Assembly: GCA_018713215.1 (NCBI GenBank)
Contig: DVFO01000048.1
Location: 32,122 to 96,121 of the forward strand
Origin: Enterenecus faecium
Lineage (GTDB): Bacteria > Bacillota > Clostridia > Oscillospirales > Oscillospiraceae
Length of the DNA: 64,000 nt
Direction: 5' to 3'
The notes beneath the pieces were generated by a model, which saw nothing but the letters and a program-made list of their open reading frames with translations, had not been told where the DNA came from and did no database searches. A program made the translations under genes and the position numbers. Position 1 is the stretch's first letter, and every line of letters starts with the position of its first letter. Shown here piece after piece: positions 56,906-64,000 of the stretch.

Positions 56906-57987
56906 GCCATCAAGTTGAGCCAGCCTGTAGGCAGATGGAGCAGCTAGACCCCTTTTATAAACGTGTATGGGAGAGGGCATTTGCGGAATGCATTCCTATC
57001 TCCGGCACCTTTGAACTCACCCCACGCTGTAACTTCAATTGTAAAATGTGCTACGTTCACCTAGCCCCTGAGCAGATACACCGCTATGGTCGAGAGCTTA
57101 CCGCCCGGGAGTGGTTGCACCTTGCACGTCAGGCCCGAGAGGCGGGCACCACTTGGCTGTGTATCACAGGAGGAGAACCCCTTCTTCACCCGGAGTTTGA
57201 AACCATTTGGAGGGAACTGGCCCAGATGGGCTTTTTTCTGACCCTACAGACCAATGCCTCCCTTCTCACCCAATCTGTGCTCCAGCTCTTAGAGGAGTAC
57301 CCGCCTCGACAGGTGAAAATCACCCTCTATGGAGTGACCAACGAGACCTATCAGGCGGTGTGTGGGGTGGAGGATGGTTTTGACCGGGTTAATGATGGGA
57401 TACATGCTCTGATGAGTGCGGGGATTCCCGTGAAATTGGTGACGACCTTTATCCGGGAAAACTATGAGGAGCGGAGTGAAATTGCCTTCTATGCATACCG
57501 TCATGGTCTTCCCTGGGTCTCTACCGTTGGCGTAAAGTCCTCTCAGCGGGGGGCAGAGACAGATGTTGAACAGGTCCGGTTGCTGGAGCAGCTGGAGCAG
57601 CATCAGCGGGAGAACATCCAAAGACGGATGCAGGACCAGCACCTTCTAGACCCAGCCCGAAAGCCCTGTACCTATTGTCGAGATTATCGCCTGGGCTACT
57701 GGGTGCTATGGGACGGTACCATAAGCTTTTGCAGTTTTGTTCCCAATACTGGAATTTCGGTGCGGGGACTTCCATTTTCGGAGGCTTGGAGCCGACTTCT
57801 TACATATGAAGAAGAGCTGGATTGGCCGAAGAAGTGCAAAAGCTGTTCCGCCGCTGAGGTGTGTGAGCGGTGTGCGGCCACAGTTGCTCCCCTGCACGAG
57901 AAAGTGAAGAAGTCCGAGTTGGAAGAGTGTAAAAAGATTCAAGAATACTATGCGCAGATGAAAAGGAGAGATACAAATGTATATTAG
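56902..57987 (+). CDS. Radical SAM/SPASM domain maturase
   Basis: 361 residues. The SAM cluster motif is CNFNCKMC (C-x3-C-x2-C, near residue 43), with the glycine motif CITGGEPLLHP near residue 93. The C-terminal SPASM region has CTYCRDYRLGYWVLWDGTIS, FCSF, and CKSCSAAEVCERCA for auxiliary [4Fe-4S] clusters. Such enzymes modify ribosomal peptides by radical chemistry. GTG start at 56902, coupled to the PqqD-like gene. It overlaps the next small gene by 11 bases, so that product is made with it and could be substrate or partner. Confidence 0.93.
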   Translation: MSHQVEPACRQMEQLDPFYKRVWERAFAECIPISGTFELTPRCNFNCKMCYVHLAPEQIHRYGRELTAREWLHLARQAREAGTTWLCITGGEPLLHPEFETIWRELAQMGFFLTLQTNASLLTQSVLQLLEEYPPRQVKITLYGVTNETYQAVCGVEDGFDRVNDGIHALMSAGIPVKLVTTFIRENYEERSEIAFYAYRHGLPWVSTVGVKSSQRGAETDVEQVRLLEQLEQHQRENIQRRMQDQHLLDPARKPCTYCRDYRLGYWVLWDGTISFCSFVPNTGISVRGLPFSEAWSRLLTYEEELDWPKKCKSCSAAEVCERCAATVAPLHEKVKKSELEECKKIQEYYAQMKRRDTNVY

Positions 57988-58366
57988 CGGTGAAAATATT
58001 GTTATGAAACCCTACACTCCGGTGGATGCTTACGCCGTGATGCCCATGGCGGGGGGCATTACCTCTGGTGGGACCGGAGATGGTAACGTGATCGTCGATG
58101 AAACGAGGTTTTTCTGGGTGTATGACCCGGATCATCCGGAGAAAAGCGGATTTACGGGAGTCGGCTGGTTTTGCGGAGTAGAGGGCACACCTCTGCAATA
58201 CATATCGTCGGATGAGGAGCTCCTTAATCAGTTTGCAAATGGCCGGACTGACTTAAACCAAGAGTTTACTGCGTGGCAAGAATATGTTAACCAGTACCCG
58301 GAGGGTAACTGGGTAACAAAATTTGCGCTCATGATTGGTAATCCGGACTGTGTATTTTTGGGATAA
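57977..58366 (+). CDS. Uncharacterised 129-residue protein of the radical SAM cassette
   Basis: 129 residues preceded by AAAAGGAGAGATACAA. The N-terminal 35 residues hold a glycine-rich stretch (YAVMPMAGGITSGGTGDGNV) and the rest looks folded (FFWVYDPDHPEKSGFTGVGW, FTAWQEYVNQYPEGNWVTKF). Only two cysteines. I recognise no family. Its place between radical SAM and kinase genes makes it a candidate modified substrate, a dedicated partner of the HPr-kinase-like protein, or an immunity protein. Confidence 0.75.
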   Translation: MYISGENIVMKPYTPVDAYAVMPMAGGITSGGTGDGNVIVDETRFFWVYDPDHPEKSGFTGVGWFCGVEGTPLQYISSDEELLNQFANGRTDLNQEFTAWQEYVNQYPEGNWVTKFALMIGNPDCVFLG

Positions 58367-58380
58367 AAAATTGATTTGCG

Positions 58381-59169
58381 GTGAAGTTTTATAAAATTAT
58401 TAACCAAGTTCTGGGGATAACGGACTTTGGCACCATGAAAAATCGATGTTGGGATTTGTTTGAAATTTGTGGAGATCAATCGGCGGATGTTACCATTTCT
58501 CCTATATGCCTGGATTTTATAAATTGTGACATTCAGTTTGCATCAATTTTTCCCGGTTCAAAGCTCATGTTTTCGGGCAGTGCTGTACTGTGTGCAGACG
58601 AGGACTATCGTCATGCTTTTGTATATCGTGGAGATGCTCCCTCTGCTTGGGAGACCTTTGCGGCATACATCTTCTATACCCATGCCATTCGACGCCAGAT
58701 ACTGTGGATACATTCAGCCATGATAGAGGTGTCAGGTCGTGGGGTTCTCTTTATCGGCCCCTCTGGGATTGGAAAAACCACTCAGGCGGAGCGATGGGCT
58801 CAATTCCGAGGCGCTTCCATCATAAATGGGGACGTGGGCTTTGTCCAGCGCACACAGGATGGATTTTTGGCCTGGGGCACCCCGTGGCACGGCTCTTCTC
58901 CCTACTGTCTGAATACCTCGGTTCCCCTTAAGGCCTTGGTGGTGTTGAAACAGGCCCCGTATAATGCACTGCGGGAATTGACCGGATTTGAAAAATTGAA
59001 AGAGATTTCCAACAACGTCTTTTACCCCACCTGGCTGGAGGACGGCATGGAGCTTGGGGTGGAGACCCTCAATCACCTACTCACGGAGCTTCCTGTATAT
59101 AGGCTGGATAACCGGGCAGATTTGGAGGCAGTAGAGCTGTTGGAACGGGAACTGAACCGGATTTCCTGA
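58381..59169 (+). CDS. HPr-kinase-like P-loop kinase
   Basis: 262 residues. The C-terminal half has IHSAMIEVSGRGVLFIGPSG with P-loop GPSGIGKTTQAERW, then SIINGDVGFV and GTPWHGSSPYC, the layout of HPr kinase-related proteins that accompany PqqD-like and peptide-maturation genes. HprK relatives in lasso peptide clusters phosphorylate the peptide. The N-terminal 100 residues are divergent. GTG start at 58381 with only a weak ribosome site; coupling to the gene upstream is likely. The ABC exporter gene follows after 17 bases. Confidence 0.85.
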   Translation: MKFYKIINQVLGITDFGTMKNRCWDLFEICGDQSADVTISPICLDFINCDIQFASIFPGSKLMFSGSAVLCADEDYRHAFVYRGDAPSAWETFAAYIFYTHAIRRQILWIHSAMIEVSGRGVLFIGPSGIGKTTQAERWAQFRGASIINGDVGFVQRTQDGFLAWGTPWHGSSPYCLNTSVPLKALVVLKQAPYNALRELTGFEKLKEISNNVFYPTWLEDGMELGVETLNHLLTELPVYRLDNRADLEAVELLERELNRIS

Positions 59170-59186
59170 GGGAGGAACGGAACACT

Positions 59187-60950
59187 TTGTTTTTTCATAT
59201 TCGTCGTATTATTCGACGCATCCGGGAGGGCAGACTACGAGAGCTGCTCTCCCAATGGCTTTGGATGGGGGGGTATGTCCGTAAGTACTGGATGCTCATC
59301 GGAACATATACCCTCATCGGGGCCTCTGGCTCCCTCATGGGGCTTGGCACTTCGTTGCTATCTCGGAATTTGGTGGACTCGGTGACCGGAGACAGCACGG
59401 TAAAGATTTTGGCATCCGCTCTGGGCTATGCTGGAGTGGGGCTGTTTCAGTTGGTGATTTCTGCACTGCGAACACGGTTGTCCATGCGCATCACCATGAA
59501 GGTGGGCAACAAAATTCGCAGTGATATTTTTGCCCAAATTCTGCGGACAGAGTGGGAACACCTGTCTCAATTCTCTTCGGGAGACCTGTTGTATCGTATC
59601 AACGGGGATACCTCTGTGGTGGTCAACAATATTTTGACCTATTTGCCCAATGTAGTCTCCATCCTCGTCTCTTTTGGGGGCGCTTTCTGGGTGATGATGC
59701 AAAATGACCCCTGGATGGCACTCATTGCCCTGGCAGGAGCACCCATCTCCTTCCTCAGCACCCGCTTTTCCATGCGGAAAATGCGAGAGTTCCAGAAAAA
59801 GCAGATGGAACTACAGAGCCACAAAACGGTGTTCAACCAGGAGGCCCTGCAAAACATGCAGATGATCAAAGCCTTTGGACTGGTGGACTACTTCATCCAG
59901 CAGTATACAGAGGTACAGGACCAGTCCCTGGAATACGCTATGGTACAGAATACCTTCCAGTCCAAAATGACCATTCTCACGGGACTGATTGGGCAGCTCA
60001 TTGGCTACGCCTGTTATGGGTTTGCAGTCTTCCGCCTGTGGCAGGGACAGATCACCTATGGTACCATGACCCTCTTTGTGTCCATGGCAACTTCCCTGCG
60101 GGGCTCCTTCTCTGGAGTCCTGAATTTGCTGCCCACCGCCATGCGGGCAGGTATCAGCGCCGGACGTATCATGGAGGTCGTCCAGTTACCTCGAGAGTCG
60201 GAAGAAGACCTGGAAAAGGGCCGTATCATGTTGGAGCGGGCCAGAAGAACTGGTGTCCAAGTAGAAATGAGAGATGTGAGCGTGGCATACGGAGACAATG
60301 GCCCGGTGTATACACATGCCAACTTGTTGGCTCGGCCTGGTGAGATTATTGGCCTCATTGGCCCTTCTGGCCAGGGTAAGACTACAACTCTTCGCGTGTT
60401 GCTGGGGTTGTATCACACCCAGGAAGGACAGGTGACGGTGGCCAATCCCGGGAGCGAAATGGAGCCTGTGAGCGCAGGGACTCGCTGCCTGTTTAGCTAT
60501 ATACCTCAGGGGAATACCCTGTTTTCTGGGACCATTGCAGATAATATGCGTATGTCGAGGCCGGATGCCAGCGACCAGGAGATTATTGAAGCGCTACAAA
60601 CAGCAGATGCGTGGGAGTTTGTGGGAAAGCTGGAGGAGGGGATCGATACCCAAGTTCGCGAGGGAGGAAACCGCTTCTCTGAGGGACAGAAGCAACGGCT
60701 TTCCATTGCTCGGGCGTTGCTCCTTCACACTCCGGTACTTTTGTTGGATGAGGCCACCAGTGCCTTGGATATGGTCACGGAACGACGTGTGCTAAAAAAT
60801 ATCCTGAGTCGAGATCCATTGAGGACGATTATTGTCACGGCTCACCGCCCCAGCGTTCTTTCCATGTGCCATCGTGTTTATAAAATACAAAATGGACGCT
60901 TCGATGAGGTGAATGATGTAGAAATTCAGGGTTTTTTGCATGGAGAGTAA
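59187..60950 (+). CDS. ABC exporter of the radical SAM cassette
   Basis: 587 residues: six membrane helices (first at about 30-55), ATPase with Walker A GPSGQGKTT (near 393), signature FSEGQKQRLSIARAL (SEGQ in place of SGGQ) and Walker B VLLLDEATSALD. No N-terminal C39 peptidase domain is present, so leader removal would need another protease. The TTG start at 59187 has GGGAGG upstream at 11 bases. It probably exports the product of the PqqD/radical SAM/kinase genes just upstream. Confidence 0.9.
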   Translation: MFFHIRRIIRRIREGRLRELLSQWLWMGGYVRKYWMLIGTYTLIGASGSLMGLGTSLLSRNLVDSVTGDSTVKILASALGYAGVGLFQLVISALRTRLSMRITMKVGNKIRSDIFAQILRTEWEHLSQFSSGDLLYRINGDTSVVVNNILTYLPNVVSILVSFGGAFWVMMQNDPWMALIALAGAPISFLSTRFSMRKMREFQKKQMELQSHKTVFNQEALQNMQMIKAFGLVDYFIQQYTEVQDQSLEYAMVQNTFQSKMTILTGLIGQLIGYACYGFAVFRLWQGQITYGTMTLFVSMATSLRGSFSGVLNLLPTAMRAGISAGRIMEVVQLPRESEEDLEKGRIMLERARRTGVQVEMRDVSVAYGDNGPVYTHANLLARPGEIIGLIGPSGQGKTTTLRVLLGLYHTQEGQVTVANPGSEMEPVSAGTRCLFSYIPQGNTLFSGTIADNMRMSRPDASDQEIIEALQTADAWEFVGKLEEGIDTQVREGGNRFSEGQKQRLSIARALLLHTPVLLLDEATSALDMVTERRVLKNILSRDPLRTIIVTAHRPSVLSMCHRVYKIQNGRFDEVNDVEIQGFLHGE

Positions 60951-61001
60951 GGAAGGCGAAACCGGAGCATACAGATGGGCTCTATAAAGAAAGGAAACAC
61001 C

Positions 61002-61838
61002 ATGAAAATCATTCGTATTATGCTGCTGATTTGTGCTGTGTTGGCTGTTGGCCTTTTTGTGATCTCTGAGGTAGTCGGATGGGAGACGAGAGACCCGGTA
61101 CCACCGCAATTGTCTGCAGAAACCGATTTGATTGAAGTACCCTGTGCCTATACCCGACAGGACTTGATGAAAGGTATCCGGGCGTGGGATGAGGAAGATG
61201 GGGACTTAACCGACGAGGTGGTGCTGAGCACATTTTCTCGGTTTTTGGAAGATGGCGTGTGCAACCTAACCTATGTGGTATTTGACGACACAGATCAGGC
61301 GGCGACTTTGACTCGAAAGGTGCGATTTATAGATTATCACGCGCCCCGATTTACCCTTATGGCTCCCCTGGTTTACGAGCAGGGACAGGGCTCCTACAAT
61401 CAGATTGTGGAGGTCCTTGGGGCCCAAGATATATTGGATGGAGACAGAACAGAGTGGATCGTTCGAACGGCTACCAATCTAAATTTTCAGACGGTTGGAA
61501 CGTATTCAGCATCTTTTGAGGTGAGCAACAGCTTTGGAGATAGTTCATCGGTACAACTTCCGGTACATGTGATTCCTACTCAGATCGGAGAAGGGGGCAT
61601 TGCCCTTAACACAGGACTGGTATATCTGGAAATGGGGCAAAGCCTGGACCCAGCTCAGTATATTCAGCGTGTGACTGCAGCAGATGGCTCTGAGATTGAC
61701 CCTGCGGCAGTACAGGTTTCCTCCCAGGTCAATTCACAGATGGCTGGATGCTATGAAGTGCACTATGAGGTGAAGGATGCCCGAGGAAACTCCTATGAGA
61801 CGTGGTTGACCGTGATTGTGGAAGGGGGGGCAGCATGA
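61002..61838 (+). CDS. Membrane-anchored protein with Ig-like (DUF5011-type) domains
   Basis: 278 residues. An N-terminal helix (IIRIMLLICAVLAVGLFVIS) anchors about 250 extracellular residues. These contain DUF5011/bacterial Ig-like repeats marked by IRAWDEEDGDLTDEVV, then YVVFDDTDQAATLTRKVRFI and GCYEVHYEVKDARGNSYETW. Such proteins often open exopolysaccharide operons in Firmicutes. The ATG at 61002 follows AAAGGAAA; the upstream in-frame ATG lacks a site. It overlaps the tyrosine kinase gene by ATGA. Confidence 0.83.
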   Translation: MKIIRIMLLICAVLAVGLFVISEVVGWETRDPVPPQLSAETDLIEVPCAYTRQDLMKGIRAWDEEDGDLTDEVVLSTFSRFLEDGVCNLTYVVFDDTDQAATLTRKVRFIDYHAPRFTLMAPLVYEQGQGSYNQIVEVLGAQDILDGDRTEWIVRTATNLNFQTVGTYSASFEVSNSFGDSSSVQLPVHVIPTQIGEGGIALNTGLVYLEMGQSLDPAQYIQRVTAADGSEIDPAAVQVSSQVNSQMAGCYEVHYEVKDARGNSYETWLTVIVEGGAA

Positions 61839-63274
61839 ATCGAACCGAACATTGGATGAGTGAAGTGAGTGTGCGGGGGCTGTGTGTGGATCTGCTACGC
61901 AATCTATGGATGATTGTGTTGGCCGCAATCACCATGTGGTGTGCCTCTACGGGACTACACAACCTTACCTACCAGCCCACCTATACTTCCTCGGCCACCC
62001 TGGTCATTGGAGTGAAAGGAGATAGCAGTATCTATTCCTCTCTGTCTTTGGCCTCACAGATGGCAGAGGTGTTTGGCCAGGTGTTTCAAAGTGATGCCCT
62101 TCGTGAGAGAATTGCCACTGATGTGGGAGCTGATGTGCAGGGTGAAATCAGCTGCTCTCTGGTGACTCAAACAAACTTGCTGGTGGTTAAGGCCACCAGC
62201 GCACGGCCCAGACAGGCGTACGTCTACCTTAATTCAGCCCTGGAACACTATGAAGGGGTGTCTGATCAGATATTTTCTAATGCGGAACTTCAAATCGTTC
62301 AGGAGCCAGATGTTCCGCTCGCCCCATCTAACACCTCGTGGTTCCTAAAATATCAGGGAATACTTATGGTTGTAGGGGCAGTGGGGATGGCGTTCCTTAT
62401 TACATTGTGTTACATTGCTCGATTTACTGTGAAAACGACGGAGGCTGCTCGCATCCAGTTGGATGGACCGATTCAGGGAACGATACCCTTTGAACGAAGA
62501 AATGTGGTCCTAGGGAAAAAGCGGAATAAGAAGGCTTTTTTGCTCAATTCCCCTGAGGTGAGTATGAATTTTGCTGAGGCCATGAGAAATATCGGAACCC
62601 GGCTGGAGCGTCACCTGCGACACCATGGATACCAGGTTCTTCTGGTGACTAGTGTAGCGGAAAACGAAGGAAAATCGACCACTGCAGCCAACCTAGCTCT
62701 GGCACTGGCGGAAAAACAAAAACGGGTGTTGCTGGTGGATGCTGACCTGCGAAAACCGTCCCAGTACAAGGTGTTTGAGGTCCGGAGAGATGACACGGTA
62801 TCTTTTTCCCGGGTGTTGGAGGGAGAAAAAGACTGGAAAGATATCGTCGGGTATAGCCGTAAGAGTGGCCTTTGGATGCTCTTCCAGTTTTTGCAGGCGA
62901 AAGATCCCGGAGGTGCACTCAGGGAAGGACGTATGCGGGAACTCCTGACGGAGTGGAAGAAACAAATGGACTATATCATTGTGGACAGTGCCCCCATTTC
63001 AGCAGCTGCGGATGCGGAAATTTGGATGGCGGCTGTGGATTCGGTGCTTCTGGTGGTAAGAGAGGACTGGGCAGATGTGCGGTATATCAATGATGGAGTG
63101 GATGTTGTTCGACAAAATCACACGGATTTCTCTGGTTTTATACTGAATGCATTCCATAAAGAGTGGTCCTCCAAGCACTACGGTTATCAATACGAAAAAT
63201 ATGGAACATATTCCAATGAAGACGGGGCTGAGGACGGTGGAGAGGGTCTGAAATATGGAAGAAATAAAAGATGA
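61835..63274 (+). CDS. Wzz-BY-kinase fusion (polysaccharide biosynthesis tyrosine autokinase)
   Basis: 479 residues. The Wzz-type N-terminus has two membrane helices (about 25-42 and 180-205) around an extracellular loop. The C-terminal bacterial tyrosine kinase has Walker A VAENEGKSTTAANLALALA, A' VLLVDADLRKPSQY and B YIIVDSAPISA, and a tyrosine-rich tail HYGYQYEKYGTYSNE for autophosphorylation. It controls polymer length and export in capsule or exopolysaccharide synthesis. The ATG at 61835 is coupled to the gene upstream; GAAGGGGGGG precedes it. Confidence 0.93.
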   Translation: MNRTEHWMSEVSVRGLCVDLLRNLWMIVLAAITMWCASTGLHNLTYQPTYTSSATLVIGVKGDSSIYSSLSLASQMAEVFGQVFQSDALRERIATDVGADVQGEISCSLVTQTNLLVVKATSARPRQAYVYLNSALEHYEGVSDQIFSNAELQIVQEPDVPLAPSNTSWFLKYQGILMVVGAVGMAFLITLCYIARFTVKTTEAARIQLDGPIQGTIPFERRNVVLGKKRNKKAFLLNSPEVSMNFAEAMRNIGTRLERHLRHHGYQVLLVTSVAENEGKSTTAANLALALAEKQKRVLLVDADLRKPSQYKVFEVRRDDTVSFSRVLEGEKDWKDIVGYSRKSGLWMLFQFLQAKDPGGALREGRMRELLTEWKKQMDYIIVDSAPISAAADAEIWMAAVDSVLLVVREDWADVRYINDGVDVVRQNHTDFSGFILNAFHKEWSSKHYGYQYEKYGTYSNEDGAEDGGEGLKYGRNKR

Positions 63275-64000
63275 GATCCAGGGGCGATACGATGACGCAG
63301 AAATCGACCTGTTACAACTATTGTTGGACATGGGAAAACATTTTCGACACTTATGGTGGCTGTGTGTGCTTTTGGTTTTAGGAAGTGCGGCGCTAGTGAC
63401 GGGGGCGCTCTTCGTTTTGCGAAGCCCGATGTACCAAAGTAGTGCTAGTTTTACCGTGGCAACGGGGGAGGAAAGTGGAAGTTATAGCTTTTACTATGAC
63501 AGCGGAACAGCTGACCAGTTGTCTATGACATTCCCTTATATTTTGGAGAGTGGGTACTTCCGCAGCGTATTGTTGGAACATCTGGGGACAAATAACTTGA
63601 ATGGAACCATTACAGCGGAGACGATTTCGGGCTCCAATGTGGTGACCATGAAGGTGCAAAGTTCCAGTCCACAAGATGCGTACGCGATTTTGACGACTGC
63701 GATTGAAATCTATCCAGAAGCGGCCCACTTTGTGTTAGGAGATATTAGTTTTTCCATGCTGACACAGCCTCAGATTCCCAGTGAGCCGTATAATCGGCCC
63801 AGCATAGGGAAAAGTTGTTTGATTGGAGCTGGCCTGGGAATATTGATTTCAATGGCGATTTTGTTATTGTTGGCAATCTTTCGCAAAAATGTGTGCGCGA
63901 AGGAAGAGATGAGGAAGATCACCAGTATGCGGTGTCTGGCCATGCTACCTCGGGTCCATGTAAAAGCACGGACAAAAAAACGTACGATGCAGCTCTCTTT
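63255..64000 (+). CDS. Second Wzz-type chain-length protein (3' end beyond window)
   Basis: Open from ATG 63255 (GGAGAGGG seven bases upstream) to the window edge, about 248 residues visible. Membrane helix near 36-57 (LWWLCVLLVLGSAALVTGAL), extracellular region with IPSEPYNRPS before a second helix near 190-209, then a cytoplasmic basic stretch. The end, EEMRKITSMRCLAMLPRVH, matches the linker that leads into a BY-kinase domain, so it may be a second kinase fusion. It overlaps the preceding kinase gene by 20 bases. Confidence 0.85.
   Translation, partial: MEEIKDEIQGRYDDAEIDLLQLLLDMGKHFRHLWWLCVLLVLGSAALVTGALFVLRSPMYQSSASFTVATGEESGSYSFYYDSGTADQLSMTFPYILESGYFRSVLLEHLGTNNLNGTITAETISGSNVVTMKVQSSSPQDAYAILTTAIEIYPEAAHFVLGDISFSMLTQPQIPSEPYNRPSIGKSCLIGAGLGILISMAILLLLAIFRKNVCAKEEMRKITSMRCLAMLPRVHVKARTKKRTMQLS

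Overview
The window looks like a chromosomal segment of a GC-rich, anaerobic, spore-forming member of the Clostridia, most like gut Oscillospiraceae (the Flavonifractor / Pseudoflavonifractor / Intestinimonas type). That placement is an inference. It rests on an alpha/beta-type small acid-soluble spore protein (54428-54631), a hybrid cluster protein with small ferredoxins, a selenium-dependent molybdenum hydroxylase maturation cluster, GC-rich third codon positions, AGGAGG ribosome binding sites and many ATGA/GTGA gene overlaps. I see no insertion sequence, prophage, CRISPR array or replication origin.

Layout. 1-5.3 kb: glutamate synthase (gltB tail, gltD), a TetR regulator and a divergent glgB. 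5.4-6.1 kb: two identical tRNA-Ala(GGC) genes facing away from each other with mirror-image promoters and terminators. 6.2-11.6 kb: two small membrane proteins, TspO, and a minus-strand operon of two CydDC-like ABC half-transporters, a YgbA-family protein and a DUF454 protein. 11.7-14.9 kb: a nitrosative/redox stress region (ferredoxin-hcp, then HD-cupin-ferredoxin), with both transcription units behind the same palindrome at activator spacing. 15-22 kb: an M18 aminopeptidase, then selD-yedF-yqeB-cysteine desulfurase-DUF3343-XdhC and convergent yqeC, without the hydroxylase they would mature. 22-27.7 kb: response regulator, histidine kinase and two sugar-binding proteins without a transporter. 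27.8-35 kb: a signal-less sortase-type protein, an XRE regulator with an ABC exporter pair, a surface protein, bcp and yaaA. 34.7-45.9 kb: a HipA-like kinase, an alcohol dehydrogenase, a PadR operon with a frameshifted FtsW-like gene, macro-domain and VWA proteins, and a minus-strand operon of small enzymes.

46-64 kb is the most accessory part and has visibly lower GC toward its end. It holds unknown small proteins, two unannotated mini-proteins (35 and 42 aa), a lipoprotein, a polysaccharide-type ABC exporter whose two genes both carry apparent single-base frameshifts, a MacB/FtsX-type ABC system, the spore protein, and a LuxR regulator with an excisionase-like N-terminus. These are followed by a compact PqqD-like / radical SAM-SPASM / 129-aa unknown / HPr-kinase-like / ABC exporter cassette that leads into a capsule or exopolysaccharide locus (Ig-like membrane protein, Wzz-tyrosine kinase, second Wzz protein running off the end). 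The PqqD-radical SAM-kinase-exporter cassette, possibly with the mini-proteins as substrates, is the best candidate for an undescribed peptide-modification system.

Three probable single-base frameshifts (about 38119, 48374 and 50093) all sit in short homopolymer runs, so sequencing error must be excluded before calling them biological.
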